This document shows, piece by piece, positions 10,062 through 22,392 of a stretch of DNA of 64,000 bases. Under the pieces are notes generated by a model. The model was not told where the DNA came from. It saw nothing but the letters and a program-made list of their open reading frames with translations, and made no database searches. The DNA is taken from contig NC_065406.1 in NCBI RefSeq assembly GCF_024362695.1, positions 12,276,001-12,340,000 of the forward strand, in the 5' to 3' direction. The first letter of the stretch is position 1. Every line of letters begins with the position of its first letter. The DNA is from Pectinophora gossypiella (Eukaryota > Arthropoda > Insecta > Lepidoptera > Gelechiidae). The position numbers and the translations under genes are program-made.

Positions 10062-13000
10062 ATGTTCTCCAACTATCCACTGACAGTTCTCCTCGTTCTC
10101 CTAGTCTGTATGTCTTCAGCATACTTGAAACAGATACGTAAGTACACTTCGATAATTAATTATTAAATAATTACATTTATTATGCCATTATAAGGTACTG
10201 TTATTAAATTATCAACGTAATAATTATTAATTGGATTTTCTGATGAATATTCTAATTAGTTGTGAAGTTGCATCTGTGTGCTAGATATTTTTATTTCGAT
10301 TTGTTATAATTATCTTTCCAGCAATGAAAGTGAAGTTTATTTTAATTAAGATAAGATTCTTTATTTGCCATAAATGCAGTGTGACAGATGTTACAAAAAA
10401 TATAGTTTACCGTGCATTTAAATTACATAAGTCATGCAATATTTATAAAATTTAAAATAATAATAATAATGAATAAACAATAATAATAATTATTTTAATA
10501 TTTTTTAATTTATATTTTTCACGTGTATTTTTTAAATTATTCTCGATAATTAAAGGATTTCTGGAATAACTGGGGATCAATGCCAATAAAATTTTAGATG
10601 TCTACTTGTAAGTCTCGTAACAATTTTAAATAAGTACATTTAGTATTAGATTATTTTTTGTTGAATATTCCAAAAGAATATTCAAGCCTAAAGATATTCC
10701 GAGACAAAACTGTTATTACCTATCTAAAAAGAATGATTACATTTCGAAAACGACAAATTATCAGAATCAGATAAATCATAGTAAGTACTTACTATGATTT
10801 TCATGCTACTTATTTAGTGCGTCCAGGTATAAAACGTAAGTAGGCTTTGTATTACACGTAATTATTCATATTAGTTCTATAGTTAGCAACAAAGAAACAA
10901 ACGCAGCTGGTGGACTTATAATCGGATTGTAATCTCCATACTCTATGACAAACGAGTAATCTTGCGCAAACGGCAAAATGCTTCCTTTTCATTATGTATT
11001 CATCGTAATGTCATAATAATCTGTTCTTACACATTACTACTGACATTTGTACTATAGTCGGATGTAGGTGTTTTGAAATACAATATAAACTCACGCCCAA
11101 ATCACTTAATGGGTTGGGAAGACAACTTCTAGCCACATTATGGTACGAAGTCCTAAAGTGATCAACAGTAAATTTTCAGACGGTTTTTACGACATGCCCC
11201 TGAAAATAAGCAGCAAAACATGTAATATGTTTTTATTCGCGTACCAAGTATTGAAAATAGTTATTTTGTTACACAAGAGTTGAAACTTATGTTTTGGGGT
11301 GATTTGCTGAGATCAATTACTAACTAGCGAAGTATAATAGTTTAGATTTGAATCACGAGCGTAGTGGGAGATTCTAATATCAGACTAAAGAGCGCATTGA
11401 GATATTTAAAAGCACGAGACAAAACGAAATATCCTCTCATGTGAAACTTTTCACTCGTACTAGCGAGAAGAGTTTAATTAAATTACTTTTTATTAGATTT
11501 TTCCCGCTCTTTTAGACTTACATAATACTAATTGTCATCAAAACTGGATGCACTCATTTTTCGTCATATATCACAAAAAAAAGAAAACATTCCATATTTG
11601 ATTTGCGCCATTTTGTTTTTACATTATTTTTTTTTAGGTATTTTATGAGTAACTTGATTGATTGACTAAAGTCATGACATCCAGGCGGGACCGATAATAT
11701 ATTTTTAACTTGCTTACATCATGTTTAGATTTTCAGAAATGCACATTTGAAGGAGAAATGTAGGTAGCTATTGTTATATTGCATTTAGGTAAAATGAATT
11801 CGTGTAACACTCAAGTTGTATTTTAATTTTCATATTTTGTGTGAAGTTAGTTCGTTTCTCAAAATACTTAATTTGTAGGTACGAGACATAATATACGTGT
11901 GAGCTACGGTGGTAGCTGATGAATATGAAGTGGACTGTATAACTAAATGAAATGAAGGAATAACAGATACTTAGCTTTGAGAATTATTTAATATATTTTC
12001 ACCAGTCACCAAAAAAGCAAACGACACGAAGAAAAAACAAATCAACATACAAAACGTCAAAAGAGAATAAATATAAAAACCATAATAATATAAAAAGATT
12101 ACAAAACCTACGAAGAGTTCGCAACAATGCGAATTAATATTTAGACGACTGTATTATATTTGTCTACCCCACTAGGCCACCGTTCTACACGCCCTATCTA
12201 TGGAGTATTGAAGGCGATTACTCCACCGACAAGAGCGCAGCTCTTAAATAAAGAGAGAGAGACTCCACCAGGCGAGGATGCATTAACATTACCATCGAGT
12301 CTTTTTCATCAGGCTATAGGATTGCGGACATGAACTCTCGATGTAAAAGGAATTGAAGAGAATTTAAATTATCGTTTATGCTGCTATGTTCTTGTTATTG
12401 TGGTACTTACGTACGTACAGATATGGAACTTTGTTTAATAACAAAGGGATCAACACAATATTTTTATTCAAAATGGGAAAAATATGGATATTTCCTATTT
12501 ATAATCATACCGTGTGCTAAAGCCAATAATAGGTAATATCGATGAGCAATAATTTAAATTTTATGTGGCGAATCTGTTTTGAATTTTTATCGACTTATGA
12601 GTAAGTCTTTTAAACATACTTACAAAAGCAAAAGATTTTTTCTTCTTCTAACAAATAACATGTAATCGGGTGAGTGCCTTCAGGACTTCATCAAGTACCA
12701 CATTTGTCTAGTCAAAAAAGGCATAACATGACGTGTGACAATACTTTTCTTTTTTGATACTCCTATCACCTCTCGTTATTCAATTCTTGAATATAAATAA
12801 AGTATATAAATATTAATTTATATATACATATATTATAAGTTAATAATTATTACTTGGATATGTGTGTAAGCAATGCAATATTCTCATATTTTTACAATCC
12901 AAATGTATTGTATACCCGCCGTTGGAGCAGCCAAACATATCAGGCACACAAATACATCAGGGGGGTTAAAATGACCACATCGAAGCAATTCATCTAAGAA

Positions 13001-16000
13001 AGCAATATTGCTATTCGATATTTGTTTGCATTGCGCACTTACTTTTACATGCGCAAATGTCAAATTGCAATATTGCTTTTTTAGATGCATTGCTTCGATG
13101 TGGCCTTTTAAACCCCCCAGGTCACCCGCACCCAGGGTGAACGATCTTTCAGCGTTATATCGACACCCTTTCAGAAAACGTGAGGATCGCATCTTTTTCA
13201 AACAATTATGTTTTCACAGCCCTTATCAATGCCGGTTTTCCGGCCAAATAGTAATTGGAAAGTATTCTCAAAAGTATAAAAAAAATGCCTCAAAGAGATG
13301 CATATTTTTTCCATTTACAAAAAAGCCTGTGATACTATTAATAATATTACAAGAGTCGATATAATTTTAGACACGGCATGAATTCTAATAAAGGTTAAAG
13401 ATGAATGATTAGGTAGTCTAATTTATTATTTTAAAATATCTAACGAGTTAGACAAGGTAGTGGAAAATATATTATATTATTTTCTAAGCTAAGTTTTTTT
13501 TTGTGGTTGTTTTAGGTCGTAAGTATTATTCGGATGACCCGTATTCAAAGATTTTTTTTGACGTGACTTATTATAGATTTGCCTTAGGTGGCATTAACTA
13601 CTTGGCCGGACAAATGGGGAGCGCTGAAGGCTCTCACCCGGTACAACGTTTAAGACAACAGGCCTAAGGGTGCCCAGTTGGGCGCGAACCTCGGGTCAGG
13701 GCGTCGTCTGAGAGGAAAAATATTTGAAAGAATTAGTCGACCCTAGTGGGTCGATAGCGATAAGCGCTGATTGAGGGAAATCGTCGACCACGCCAGCGGG
13801 GTCGGTATCGGGGTCCTGAAGTGTTTGGTGTCGCCAGCTGATTGGCTGCCTCTATGCCTAGAGTAATCGTGTCGTCGGGATCATATATTACGTCCTTCGG
13901 ACGCCCATACTTTTCAGTAGCGTCCCTTAGCGGGAGTATTCAGAGAGACATCGGAAATTTTATCTTAACATCTATACTATTAAGGGCTGATAATATACAG
14001 ACTGCATATAAATTTGCGCGTGTTGATAATGTCAAAATATATGACCACGGAGGTTGTAACTAAGGAAAGCTTAGATTTTTATCAAGAAAAAAAACGTCAT
14101 TCTTTGAGCTCCTTGTATTTATAACCAAATTGCTATTGTTGTTGATAATATGACACATCTAATAGGATATTTCTCTTAGCAGACCTAATGACACATAATT
14201 ATTAGTACTTATTAACTGTATCTTTGTACTTACACTGTACTTAGCCAACAAAGTATACTTAATTTGCAAAGTACAGCAGAGGTTAAAGTGCAAAAAGGTG
14301 CTATCAGAAGACAAATCTGTATATCTAGTTCTTGTTAATAATATTATACCCTCACGTGTCCGCATACATTCTCCCGTGTTTAAAGTAACCATAGCTTGGG
14401 CTAAATTTAGTATTATTGTATGATAATATGCGAGTGTTTAATACGACAATGCATGTAATACGGTGTGATTACGTGTTCACGTGACGTCTTGTGGCTGTGG
14501 TTGGAGGAAACCGGGTGGCCAGGGTCGGCTGTCTTTAGGGCTATGTTTTTGTTTTGCTTTTTGACGCAACACGGTTTTGCGTATTTGCCCTACAAGGAGT
14601 ACATAATAAGTTTGTTACTGGTTACAATGGATAGTTTTTTTAACTAATGGGATAGGAGATCCAAAAAATATATGTACTTAATTAAGTTAGATAAGTACTA
14701 TATTTGTATGGATATCTATATTTGTGTTATACGTATATATAACTTAAAAAAAATAAACGGTAGAATTGAGAACCTTCTCCTTTTTTGAAGTCGGCAATTA
14801 TTTTCATAACAAAAAGATAAAAGAATCACAAATATTTTTTTTATTTTATTTTACTATCTATTCTGAATCGGCGTGCGTGTATGAAACGATTGATCAATGT
14901 GGAGGAAGCAGTGAAGTGTGTCAGGATCGAAGCAAATGGAATTCCATAGTCTTTGCTTATCCCGATGGGAAATAGTTCCGGTATGTCAATTGGTAGATAG
15001 TCAGTTTACGTTTTAGGCAAGTTTTACGACAGTCACACAGCCCTATAGGTACGATGGTGTTGTGCTACCGACTGCAATTATTATTGCGTAACAATGCGCG
15101 GGATAATTTCAGTACTTACTCTTGAACAAATTACTGTGTTCGGTGTTACCAGTGGTTTTAAAGAATTATCAGAAGTTGTCAGGTTATCAGAGATCAATTC
15201 GTTCTTGACGAGGCAGCTTCACTCAGTGACGTCATTGAGTAACTAGGTACAAGAGAACATACGATACATATTAAGAGAATCATTTCAAAGCCAAAGGCAG
15301 AATTTTGGAGAAACTGAGGAGTTTTATCAACCACTTACTTCTGTCGCGTTATGTTAACCGAAGTGGATCTTAACCTTCAACACTAAAAGACGATATTCCT
15401 ATCTGTTCTGTACTGTCTGCTGCCAGTCAGCACGTACCAGCTCAGCTAGATCTATTTTCTACCGTTTCCCTCCAGCGGTAGCGTAAATGGCCAGCAGGGA
15501 GTGGGCGGAAATAAAAAAGAAAACTAAACGAGGAAAATATAAACGAAAGTAAAAATAATGTATAGATAACAACCGTTCTTAGTGTGAGCGAAGAAGAGAA
15601 GTAAAAAAACAAAGATAATCGGACCATACGGAAGAATAAAACATAGAAATTCTTAAAACCTAAGGAGATTGTATACTTATATAAATTATAAAAAAGTAAA
15701 TAACCCATAAGACAAATGTTCGTGATTCGTTTACAGGTAGTTTCATGAACCATGTTCTTTAAGTTTTCACAAATAGTTATAATGTGTCAATCAAGTAGTC
15801 ATCAGTTAAAGAAAGCAAAATTAAAAGGTGCGTGAATAAAATATATAATTTTATAGAGTTCTTCTGATTACGTACTTAAATACTTAAACTCACGCCTATT
15901 TCCCACCGGGGCACGCAGACGCTATGGCATTTCATTTGCTTTAATCCATACATAATTATTTCTCTTCTCTACTTACATACTTTACTTCTGACTACATATA

Positions 16001-19000
16001 AAATAAAACTAGCTATTAACATTATAAGCAAGTTTACAATTTATTCAAAACGTTTGACCTATTAGGTGTAATACCCGTGTAGATACAACGGGAAAAGCCA
16101 TAAATTTATACGTAGAAGTAATACTTTATATTATACAATACAATACAAAGACTCTTTATTGCACTTGAATCACATTAAAAAAAATACATTAGTATTATAA
16201 TTAAATTGGTAGTACAACAGGCGGCCTTATTGCTAAGGTAACAATCTCTTCCAGGCAACCTTTAGGTATAGGATATGAATTTAATGAAAAATGTAGCGGG
16301 ATAGACAGTGCAAAATAATAATAATAATAATAAAATGTTTAAAAATATAAGTACTTATAACTAGATAAACTGTAATATTAAATTAAAAACAATACATAGA
16401 AGACAATAAATAATGATTACAATAATATATAAATACGTAAATATATACATACATTACTATGGAAGAAAGGAAACCATGACAGTACTACAATACCTAGTTT
16501 ATAAAGAAGAAGATGTAAGAAGAATGGAATAGAAAAGAAAAACGTTATGTATAATATTTCTCGTTAAAGTTGTAATCCTCGTGTGTATGCGTCGTTGTAT
16601 ATCGGCGTGACCGGGTGTGAGCCTCTGAGCTAAGTGAGCTAATCTACTCACCGGATTCTAGTCAATAATTATTAATTACGTAAGTGTGAACGTAGCCTGT
16701 AATTTTAGCCAGGCTACACCTGTTACGAGTACATTACATTAGTACTTTAAGCATCCTGGTGTTTCTATCTCATTCTCCGTTTCATTATTATCTTTGTTAT
16801 CGAAATAATTATGGCCTCCGTGGTCCAGTGGTTGAGCGTTAGACTCACGATCCGGAGGCTCCGGGTTCGAATCGCGGTGGGGACATATCACAAAAATCAC
16901 TTTGTGATCTCCAGTTTGGTTAGGACATTACAGGCTGATCACCTGATTGTCCGAAAGCAAGATGATCCGTGCTTCGGAAGGCACGTTAAGCCGTTGGTCT
17001 CGGTTACTATTTACTGATGTAAGTGAGTAATCGTTACATGAGCCATGTCAGGGGCCTTTGGCGGCTCAACCCTAACCCTAACACCAGGGTTGATGAGGTT
17101 GGTATTCTAAAACCCACACGATAAGAAGAAGAACGAAATAATTACTTTTGAAATGGAAAAGCATATTTATTTATTATGTAAGAAAGTTCCTAAGCAAAGG
17201 ACAATCAATATAAAATTAAATTAAATTAATAAATTAATGACAGGTTGCTCTAAACTTGTGAACATTGACACAATGAACAGTAACTTGCATAAACGTGATA
17301 AAATGTTTTTTTTTCCATTTTTTGCTCAGAATGTCTTCCTGTTGAATAAGTTAATTATTATATAGTCTCGTTTATGAACGCCGGTGTTGAGAATGTATTC
17401 GACTGCACTGTACTGTAAACACACCTCCACTGACACGCATTGGAGCAGTGTGATAGAGTATGCTCCATATCCCCTCGCTCCGGTTGATTCAGAGGAGACT
17501 TATATACGATGTTTATATATAGTCGAATAATACATCACATAAACAGCCTATGCTCACATACGTTCCACTGCTGCGTACATATTATACTTCCCTCGAAGAA
17601 TGAACGGAAGAGGAAAATGCAGCATACGTTGCTTCACTGCGAGTTAGTGGAGGTGTTTTTAAATTAAAAAGCACACACACTCACGCCTATTTCCCACCGG
17701 GGTAAGCAAAGATTATGGAACCCCATTTGCTTTGATCCTGACACACACTGTGTCACTATCCTCCTTCTTCAAAATTCTTAATCGTTTCTTACGCGCACGC
17801 CGGTACAGAGTAGAGCGGTCCTTCTAAGTTTTCTTCTGCCCGCTCTACCACCAACCTTTGCTTTAAAAAAGTAAAAAAATAACAAAAGTACAGTGATAAA
17901 GTATAGTAAGTATGGGCGTTATAGGGGTATGGAGCTTACTCCACCACCCTGTCTAATATAGTACCTACTAATGTAGTGTTGGTATGTGTTGTTCCAGCGA
18001 GCTACATAACGCTATGCAAGCGCGACCAGAGCACGATCGACAAGTGTGCGCGGGAGGCGGTGGAGGCGCTGCGCCCCAAGCTGATCGCGGGCATCCCCGA
18101 ACTCAACGTGCCCAGCATCGAGCCCTTTTACATCCCTGAGGTACCATACCATTAACACATAAATGTGTTTTTATTAACAGTCTCTATGGTCTAGTGGTAA
18201 CAGCGCTGGGCTCACGATCTGGACGCCCGGGTTCGATTCCCGATGGGAACGTTGTCGAAATCACTTTCGATTGGACGTCCAATTCATACATATATATACA
18301 CACACGCGTAATCCCGAATATGGTGGGCAGAGTCTCAAAAAAGCAGATCTTGCAGACACTTTTGATACTTATAATTTATTTAAGAATTCATGTTTGTATC
18401 ATCAATATCATCATCCATTCATGTTTGGACGATCTGAAGGTTCGGGTTCGATTTCCGATGGGGACATTGTCGAAATCACTTTATGAGACTGTCCTTTCTT
18501 TGGTAAAAACATTACAGGCTTGAATGATCTGATTGTCCATAAAAGTAAGATGATTCCGTGCTTCGGAAGGAACGTTAATCCGTCGGTTCCGGCTATTAGC
18601 CGTAAAACACCTCCACCAGTCCGTAATAGAGAAGCGTGGAGTATGCTCCATACCCCCTCCGGTTGATTGAGCGGAGGCCTGTGCCCAGCAGTGGGACGTA
18701 TACAGGCTGTTTAAGTTATGTTTGTGGGTTTTTGAATAAACCTGGGCTGTTTAATGTGGTGCCACGCCACAGATTGTGTAGATTTAGACAGCTGGGAAAA
18801 GTTATTAGAAAATAATTATCATATGTACTTACCTATACCAAGGAGATGATGATATAGATATTAAAATAATATTTTCAGATTAAAACGACTGAAGGTGAAT
18901 TAGCAAATCTCCGAGCGTCCGCCAAAGATGTGAAGGTGTCTGGAGGTGGTGACTTCACTATTAAGAGTCTGAAGTGAGTGTTACCATCTAATAATACTAC

Positions 19001-22000
19001 ACCTATTCTACGAAATTGTACGGGGACTCTTTTACCGTGCAGGGCATCAAACTGTGGAACGCGCTACCCAGGGTCTGGGTCAGGGTACTTTTAAAAGGAT
19101 CTTGAAGAACTATTATCTGAATCTTGCTTGAGTATTTTTATTTGCTACTTACTGATGTAAGTAGTCGTTACATGAACCATGTTGGGGGCCTTTTGCGGCT
19201 CAATAATATCCCTGACATCAGGGTTGACGAGGTTGGTAATCCACCTCACAACCCACACGGTAGCAGAAGTGAATACGACTTTTACTCTAAAAGGGTTTAC
19301 TGTGGAGCATTCTAAATCCACCACATTGGGTCAACATCGTGATGGAGTATGCTCAATAATCTCAATATGGACATATTTGGCCGCGGTTTATTAAATATAC
19401 CAACAGGTTGTTTGTTTTGACTAGGGTAAAATGAAATAATAACATATTATAGAATAGAAATAGTTTATTATAAAAGGGCGCCACGCACAAGAAAAAAAGA
19501 CAGTAAGATCATATCAAATTTCTACTAAACAATTACAAAAAAAGCAAGACGGATATTTGTCGAAATGATCATTATATACATTACATCCGCAAGATCGCGC
19601 ATACTTCCAATTGGGGTAGGCAAATACCACGGAATTCCATTTACTACGACTCTGACGCAGCACATTTGTTTCTTCCGCCGGTTTAAAGTAGTATTATAAA
19701 AAATACTTAAATTATTATTATAAACTGCCATCTTACGAGCGTCTATTGCAACTACTAGTTCTACGAGATCCAGCCACGGTATTATGCACAGACGCACAAG
19801 TCGCCCGTCTTCGTTCTTGTACTTTTGAATAATTCTGATGCTTTTAAATAGATGGCGTTGTTGAAAATATAATCATTTTTATTTGGTAGAGGATTGATGT
19901 ACTGGCGGGAATAAAGAAAAAAATAAAGAATGGTTGTCCAACTGCTCACAAGTATCACTCTTGCCATAAATGACTGACATGATGAACTGTGCAATCAGAG
20001 TGAAATCTTGCTAACGCGCCTTATACAGGGTTACATGTTCAAAAAACAATTAAATTCAAATATCTCGATAACAGTTAGATTTAGGATAGGGTGTTTCATA
20101 ATCAAATTAGAAACGATATAAAAGCTCTTATCGCGAATAGGTCAACTTAACATGTAACCCTGTATAATGAAAATAATATTTTTTTTTATATTATGTATTT
20201 TACTAAGCATCATCCTCGATCAAGTACTTTTAACTTGGTGTTCCTATAAAATACTGAATTTGATTTGTTCGACTAACTTTTATCGCAAGCGGTGTGTTTA
20301 TTATGTGTCTACGTGAACACTAAACCTGTCAACACCTAATTCCTTGCTTTATTCCCAGCGTGGACCTGGACACTTTCACGATCCGAGCGCGCGTGCGCTT
20401 CCCCAAGCTGCACCTCGAGGGTCTGTACAAGCTCAACACCAGGATCCTCGTCGTGCCGCTCAAGGGTCAGGGCAACATGGTCGCTGATGCTGGTAAACCA
20501 CTTCTACATGCTTTCTATATTTTCCAATCCTTGTCTGTTCAACTTAAGAGCCACGCTCTTCTCGGTGTAGCATTCTCCATGCTACTTTTTTAGGGAAAAA
20601 TAGGGCAGTGGTCTCCCTCTTGCCTTCCGCCTCGCAGTGCTCTGACGCGATTGGGATGGCGCCCAAAGTAGTCTATTTCCAAGCCGTATTAGGACTCCTG
20701 TCCAGGGGGGTTAAAACAGCCACATCGAAGCAATTCATATTGCTATTTGCTTTTTTAGGTGAATTGCTTCGGTGTGGCCTTTTTAACCCCCCTGTTCATA
20801 GTAGAGCTGTGAAAACAAATAGTCATGCTTGTAACGTAGAACAACAAAGAATGACAAATTGCTTGTGATAAAATACTACGTTTTTAACTTTAAAACTACT
20901 TAAATAAACGGTCGCCTATCCTAACTGGCTGGGAGCTTACTAAGTTGATGTCGTACAGAGCAATAAGAATAACAGAAACCCCACCTCCTCAGTGATGTTA
21001 TAGCCTTGACCGTTAACATAGAATAAAGATTGAGTATAGAACGGAAATTCCCCGCCCCGCACCCCCCCTGGGTTTTACTTTAGTCTTAAATAGCCGTAAG
21101 CGTTACGGAGTAAATGGGAGCACGCGAATTGTCTGTCTCACTCGCACTTATGCAGTAGGCGGCACACGATATGAATAAAAAAAAATAATAATAAAAAAGT
21201 TTATTTAGGTAAAATCTACGACACACATATACATTAAATGAATGAATGATGATGATGAATGTGATATTTATATGGACTGTCGTGTGCTCTTTGCATCTAA
21301 GGCAACCACCAACCCCTCTTTGTTATTGCTCTATGGTAGGCAATACGAGCTTCATAGAATTGTGGTGTTCCAGTAAAATGCGACGCGGAGCTGGTATTGT
21401 ACTCGGAGGTGGAGCAGCGAGACGGGAAGGAGTATATCCGGTTCAAGAAACTGGACACCGACATCAACATCAAAGATTACCGCATCAGGTTGGATGGACT
21501 CTTCAACGGAGACAAGGCTCTTGGTAAGTGGAACGAAATGTACTTAGTTCATTGTATTTATTGCTTTCTATATCTCAAACAAATTATATCGACACCTGGG
21601 GCGTAAAAAAGCCATATCAAAGCAAATTTATATAGGTAAAAAGAAACATTGCAATTTGACATTTGTTGACAATGTGCTCTTAATTTTGTATGCGCGAATG
21701 TCAAATTGCAATATTGCTCTTATTAAACTCTTTATTGTACTTACACAAATAAGATAATAATGTCAAAACTAGAAATCCTCCCCTCTGGCGTCAAGAGGGT
21801 TTCGGTTTCGGTTTAGATTTCTAGCTAGGTGCCTATGTTCCTTAATTAGTAGGAAAAACAAAATACATAGTTAAAATAAAGAGAAAATAAGATACAGTAA
21901 GAAAATAAGAGACATAAAATGATGGTGGTTCATTCATCTTGTATTTCTTTCCACCACACATCAGTAATTTAAGAGCCACGCTCTTTTGGATGTAGCATTC

Positions 22001-22392
22001 TCCATGCTACTTTTTTTAGGAAAAAATAAGGCAGTGGTTTCCCTCTTGCCTTGCACCACATTCTACTTAATGTCTTTGTCATGCGTCATCCAAAAAAGGG
22101 GCATATCACGCTTGGAATAATTGTTTATTTATAGAACGCCGCTTTTGTGATTCTGTCATTTATGCCACCATTTTGGTAAGCAAGGCCCATCATCTACTCT
22201 AAACCCATGGTCAATAAACTATTTTTACGGCCTACAGGTGACGCAACCAACGAGGCGATCAACCAGAATAGAGGAGAGTTTCTGAAGGCCACCAAGCCTC
22301 ACCTGGAGAGGACCGTCTCCCGGATCCTACTCGACGCAGCCAACAAGATCGTGGACGGAGTAGCCCTCGACGACCTGCTGCTCAAACCGTGA
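10062..22392 (+). CDS. Takeout / JHBP-like secreted protein, gene 1
   Basis: Six coding exons: 10062-10137, 17998-18140, 18879-18973, 20359-20492, 21374-21523 and 22238-22392. Introns have GT/AG ends and phases 1, 0, 2, 1, 1, and the joined frame gives 250 aa ending in TGA. Residues 1-20 form a signal peptide (MFSNYPLTVLLVLLVCMSSA). The mature protein has the family cysteine pair C32 and C42 (CKRDQSTIDKC), the GIPELNVPSIEP motif at 58-69, a third cysteine at 152 and the C-terminal LFNGDKALGDATNEAINQN motif typical of takeout proteins. The family folds as a long curved barrel that carries hydrophobic ligands such as juvenile hormone or odorants in haemolymph or sensillar lymph; the ligand here is unknown. 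It is the first of four same-strand paralogues. The length is normal and nothing looks broken. Intron 1 is about 7.9 kb and full of repeats. Confidence 0.93.
12958..13120. mobile_element. Hairpin MITE family G (CAGGGGGGTTAAA ends)
   Basis: Terminal inverted repeats of about 50 bp: CAGGGGGGTTAAAATG then CACATCGAAGCAATTCATCT on the left, and the complement ending TTTTAAACCCCCCAG on the right. Other copies are 20703-20794 (a short stem-loop version), 59224-59375 and a partial one at about 21595-21720. No clear target-site duplication is visible. Frames on both strands here are by-products of the hairpin. Confidence 0.8.
13549..13822 (+). repeat. Dispersed repeat family B, long copy
   Basis: Starts with a T run and GACGTGACTTATTATAGAT, includes ACTTGGCCGGACAAATGGGG, ACAACGTTTAAGACAACAGG and GGGTCGATAGCGATAAGCGC, and ends GGGTCGGTATCGGGGTCCTG. 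It is the inverse of the copy at 8505-8775. Confidence 0.65.
14869..14973 (+). repeat. RTE-type LINE 3' tail
   Basis: Carries GTATGAAACGATTGATCAAT, GTGTGTCAGGATCGAAGCAA and CCCGATGGGAAATAG, the common 3' end of the RTE-like element whose coding relic is at 36114-36553. Other tails: 15885-15960 (minus), 23396-23450 (minus), 44215-44293 (plus), 47890-47993 (plus). Confidence 0.6.
16138..16500 (-). repeat. LINE 3' end, minus strand
   Basis: CAAAGACTCTTTATTGCACT followed by AGGCGGCCTTATTGCTAAGG and AATCTCTTCCAGGCAACC is the complement of a LINE 3' UTR with its polyadenylation signal. Shorter relatives lie near 10345, 38996-39085 and 40065-40170. Confidence 0.5.
16812..17133 (+). mobile_element. 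tRNA-derived SINE, near full length
   Basis: The head (GGCCTCCGTGGTCCAGTGGT ... GGGTTCGAATC at 16862-16872) carries pol III A-box- and B-box-like sequences in tRNA spacing. The body has CTTTGTGATCTCCAGTTTGG, CACCTGATTGTCCGAAAGCA and CGTGCTTCGGAAGGCACGTT. The tail runs from CCATGTCAGGGGCCTTTGGC to CACACGATAAGAAGAAGA. It does not fold as a whole functional tRNA, so it is called a SINE. Tail-only copies: 19140-19275 and 38640-38725 (plus), 41345-41445 and about 46125-46180 (minus). Confidence 0.75.
17418..17535 (+). repeat. SINE 3' tail fragment, degraded
   Basis: ACACCTCCACTGACACGCAT, GAGTATGCTCCATATCCCCT and CGGTTGATTCAGAGGAG match the alternative SINE 3' body seen at 37141-37264, with many changes. 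Confidence 0.45.
17677..17870 (-). repeat. RTE-type LINE 3' fragment
   Basis: Complement of an RTE 3' end: CTCACGCCTATTTCCCACCG, ATTTGCTTTGATCCTGACAC, CGCACGCCGGTACAGAGTAG and a remnant of the C-terminal coding region (CTTCTGCCCGCTCTACCACC). It lies about 130 bp upstream of exon 2 of gene 1. Confidence 0.55.
18181..18725 (+). mobile_element. Nested tRNA-derived SINE copies in intron 2 of gene 1
   Basis: A tRNA-like head at 18185-18250 (CTATGGTCTAGTGGTAACAG ... GGGTTCGATTCCCGATGGG) runs into a second partial head at about 18420-18470 and then a body and tail (GATGATTCCGTGCTTCGGAA, CTCCATACCCCCTCCGGTTG, GCAGTGGGACGTATACAGGC). The two heads suggest nested or recombined copies. The insertion lies about 40 bp after exon 2. 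Confidence 0.65.
18998..19125 (+). pseudogene. Short LINE C-terminal relic
   Basis: Two frames together read AIKLWNALP-like, then a short gap and a LKNYYLN-like end, resembling a LINE ORF2 C-terminus. It has frame breaks and lies only about 25 bp after exon 3 of gene 1, followed by a SINE tail at 19140-19275. Weak but consistent pattern. Confidence 0.4.
20022..20166. mobile_element. MITE with 18-bp perfect terminal inverted repeats
   Basis: TATACAGGGTTACATGTT at 20022-20039 is perfectly inverted as AACATGTAACCCTGTATA at 20149-20166. The interior is AT-rich and non-coding. Located in intron 3 of gene 1. Confidence 0.75.
20546..20675 (+). repeat. Dispersed repeat family C
   Basis: TTAAGAGCCACGCTCTTCTC, GTGTAGCATTCTCCATGCTA and GATGGCGCCCAAAGTAG; same family as 4236-4378. 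In intron 4 of gene 1, just upstream of a hairpin MITE. Confidence 0.55.
20703..20794. mobile_element. Compact hairpin MITE, family G
   Basis: A 92-bp stem-loop with about 40-bp arms: CAGGGGGGTTAAAACAGC then CACATCGAAGCAATTCAT on the left and the complement ending TTTTTAACCCCCCTG on the right. It looks like an internally deleted version of 12958-13120. In a transcript of gene 1 it would sit in intron 4. Confidence 0.75.
21967..22062 (+). repeat. Dispersed repeat family C, partial
   Basis: TTTAAGAGCCACGCTCTTTT, TGTAGCATTCTCCATGCTAC and GTGGTTTCCCTCTTGCCTTG. It lies about 175 bp before exon 6 of gene 1. Confidence 0.5.

Larger units (their letters stand above)
10138..17997 (+). other. Intron 1 of gene 1, repeat-rich
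   Basis: A 7.9-kb phase-1 intron, donor GTAAGT, acceptor TTCCAG. It holds no supported gene. Recognisable contents are LINE 3' tails on the minus strand (near 10345-10445 and 16138-16500), a hairpin MITE (12958-13120), a family B repeat (13549-13822), RTE-type tails (14869-14973 plus; 15885-15960 and 17677-17870 minus) and a tRNA-derived SINE (16812-17133). Confidence 0.75.

Noticed and set aside
12884..13364. Overlapping 105- and 118-codon frames on opposite strands
   Set aside because: Both run through the hairpin MITE at 12958-13120; no domain or splice context.
13842..14063. 73-codon plus-strand frame after a family B repeat
   Set aside because: No recognised motif, and no paralogous copy in the window to suggest a coding element.
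16812..16884. Possible tRNA gene
   Set aside because: A- and B-box-like sequences are present, but the segment continues into a SINE body with copies elsewhere, and a full cloverleaf with a matched acceptor stem is not evident.
17069..17084. CCCTAACCCTAAC, telomere-like repeat
   Set aside because: Only two units inside a SINE tail whose other copies have single or altered versions; not a telomeric array.
18185..18250. Possible tRNA gene with GGGTTCGATTCCCG arm
   Set aside because: Same SINE head family, followed by SINE body sequence, with no matching acceptor stem.
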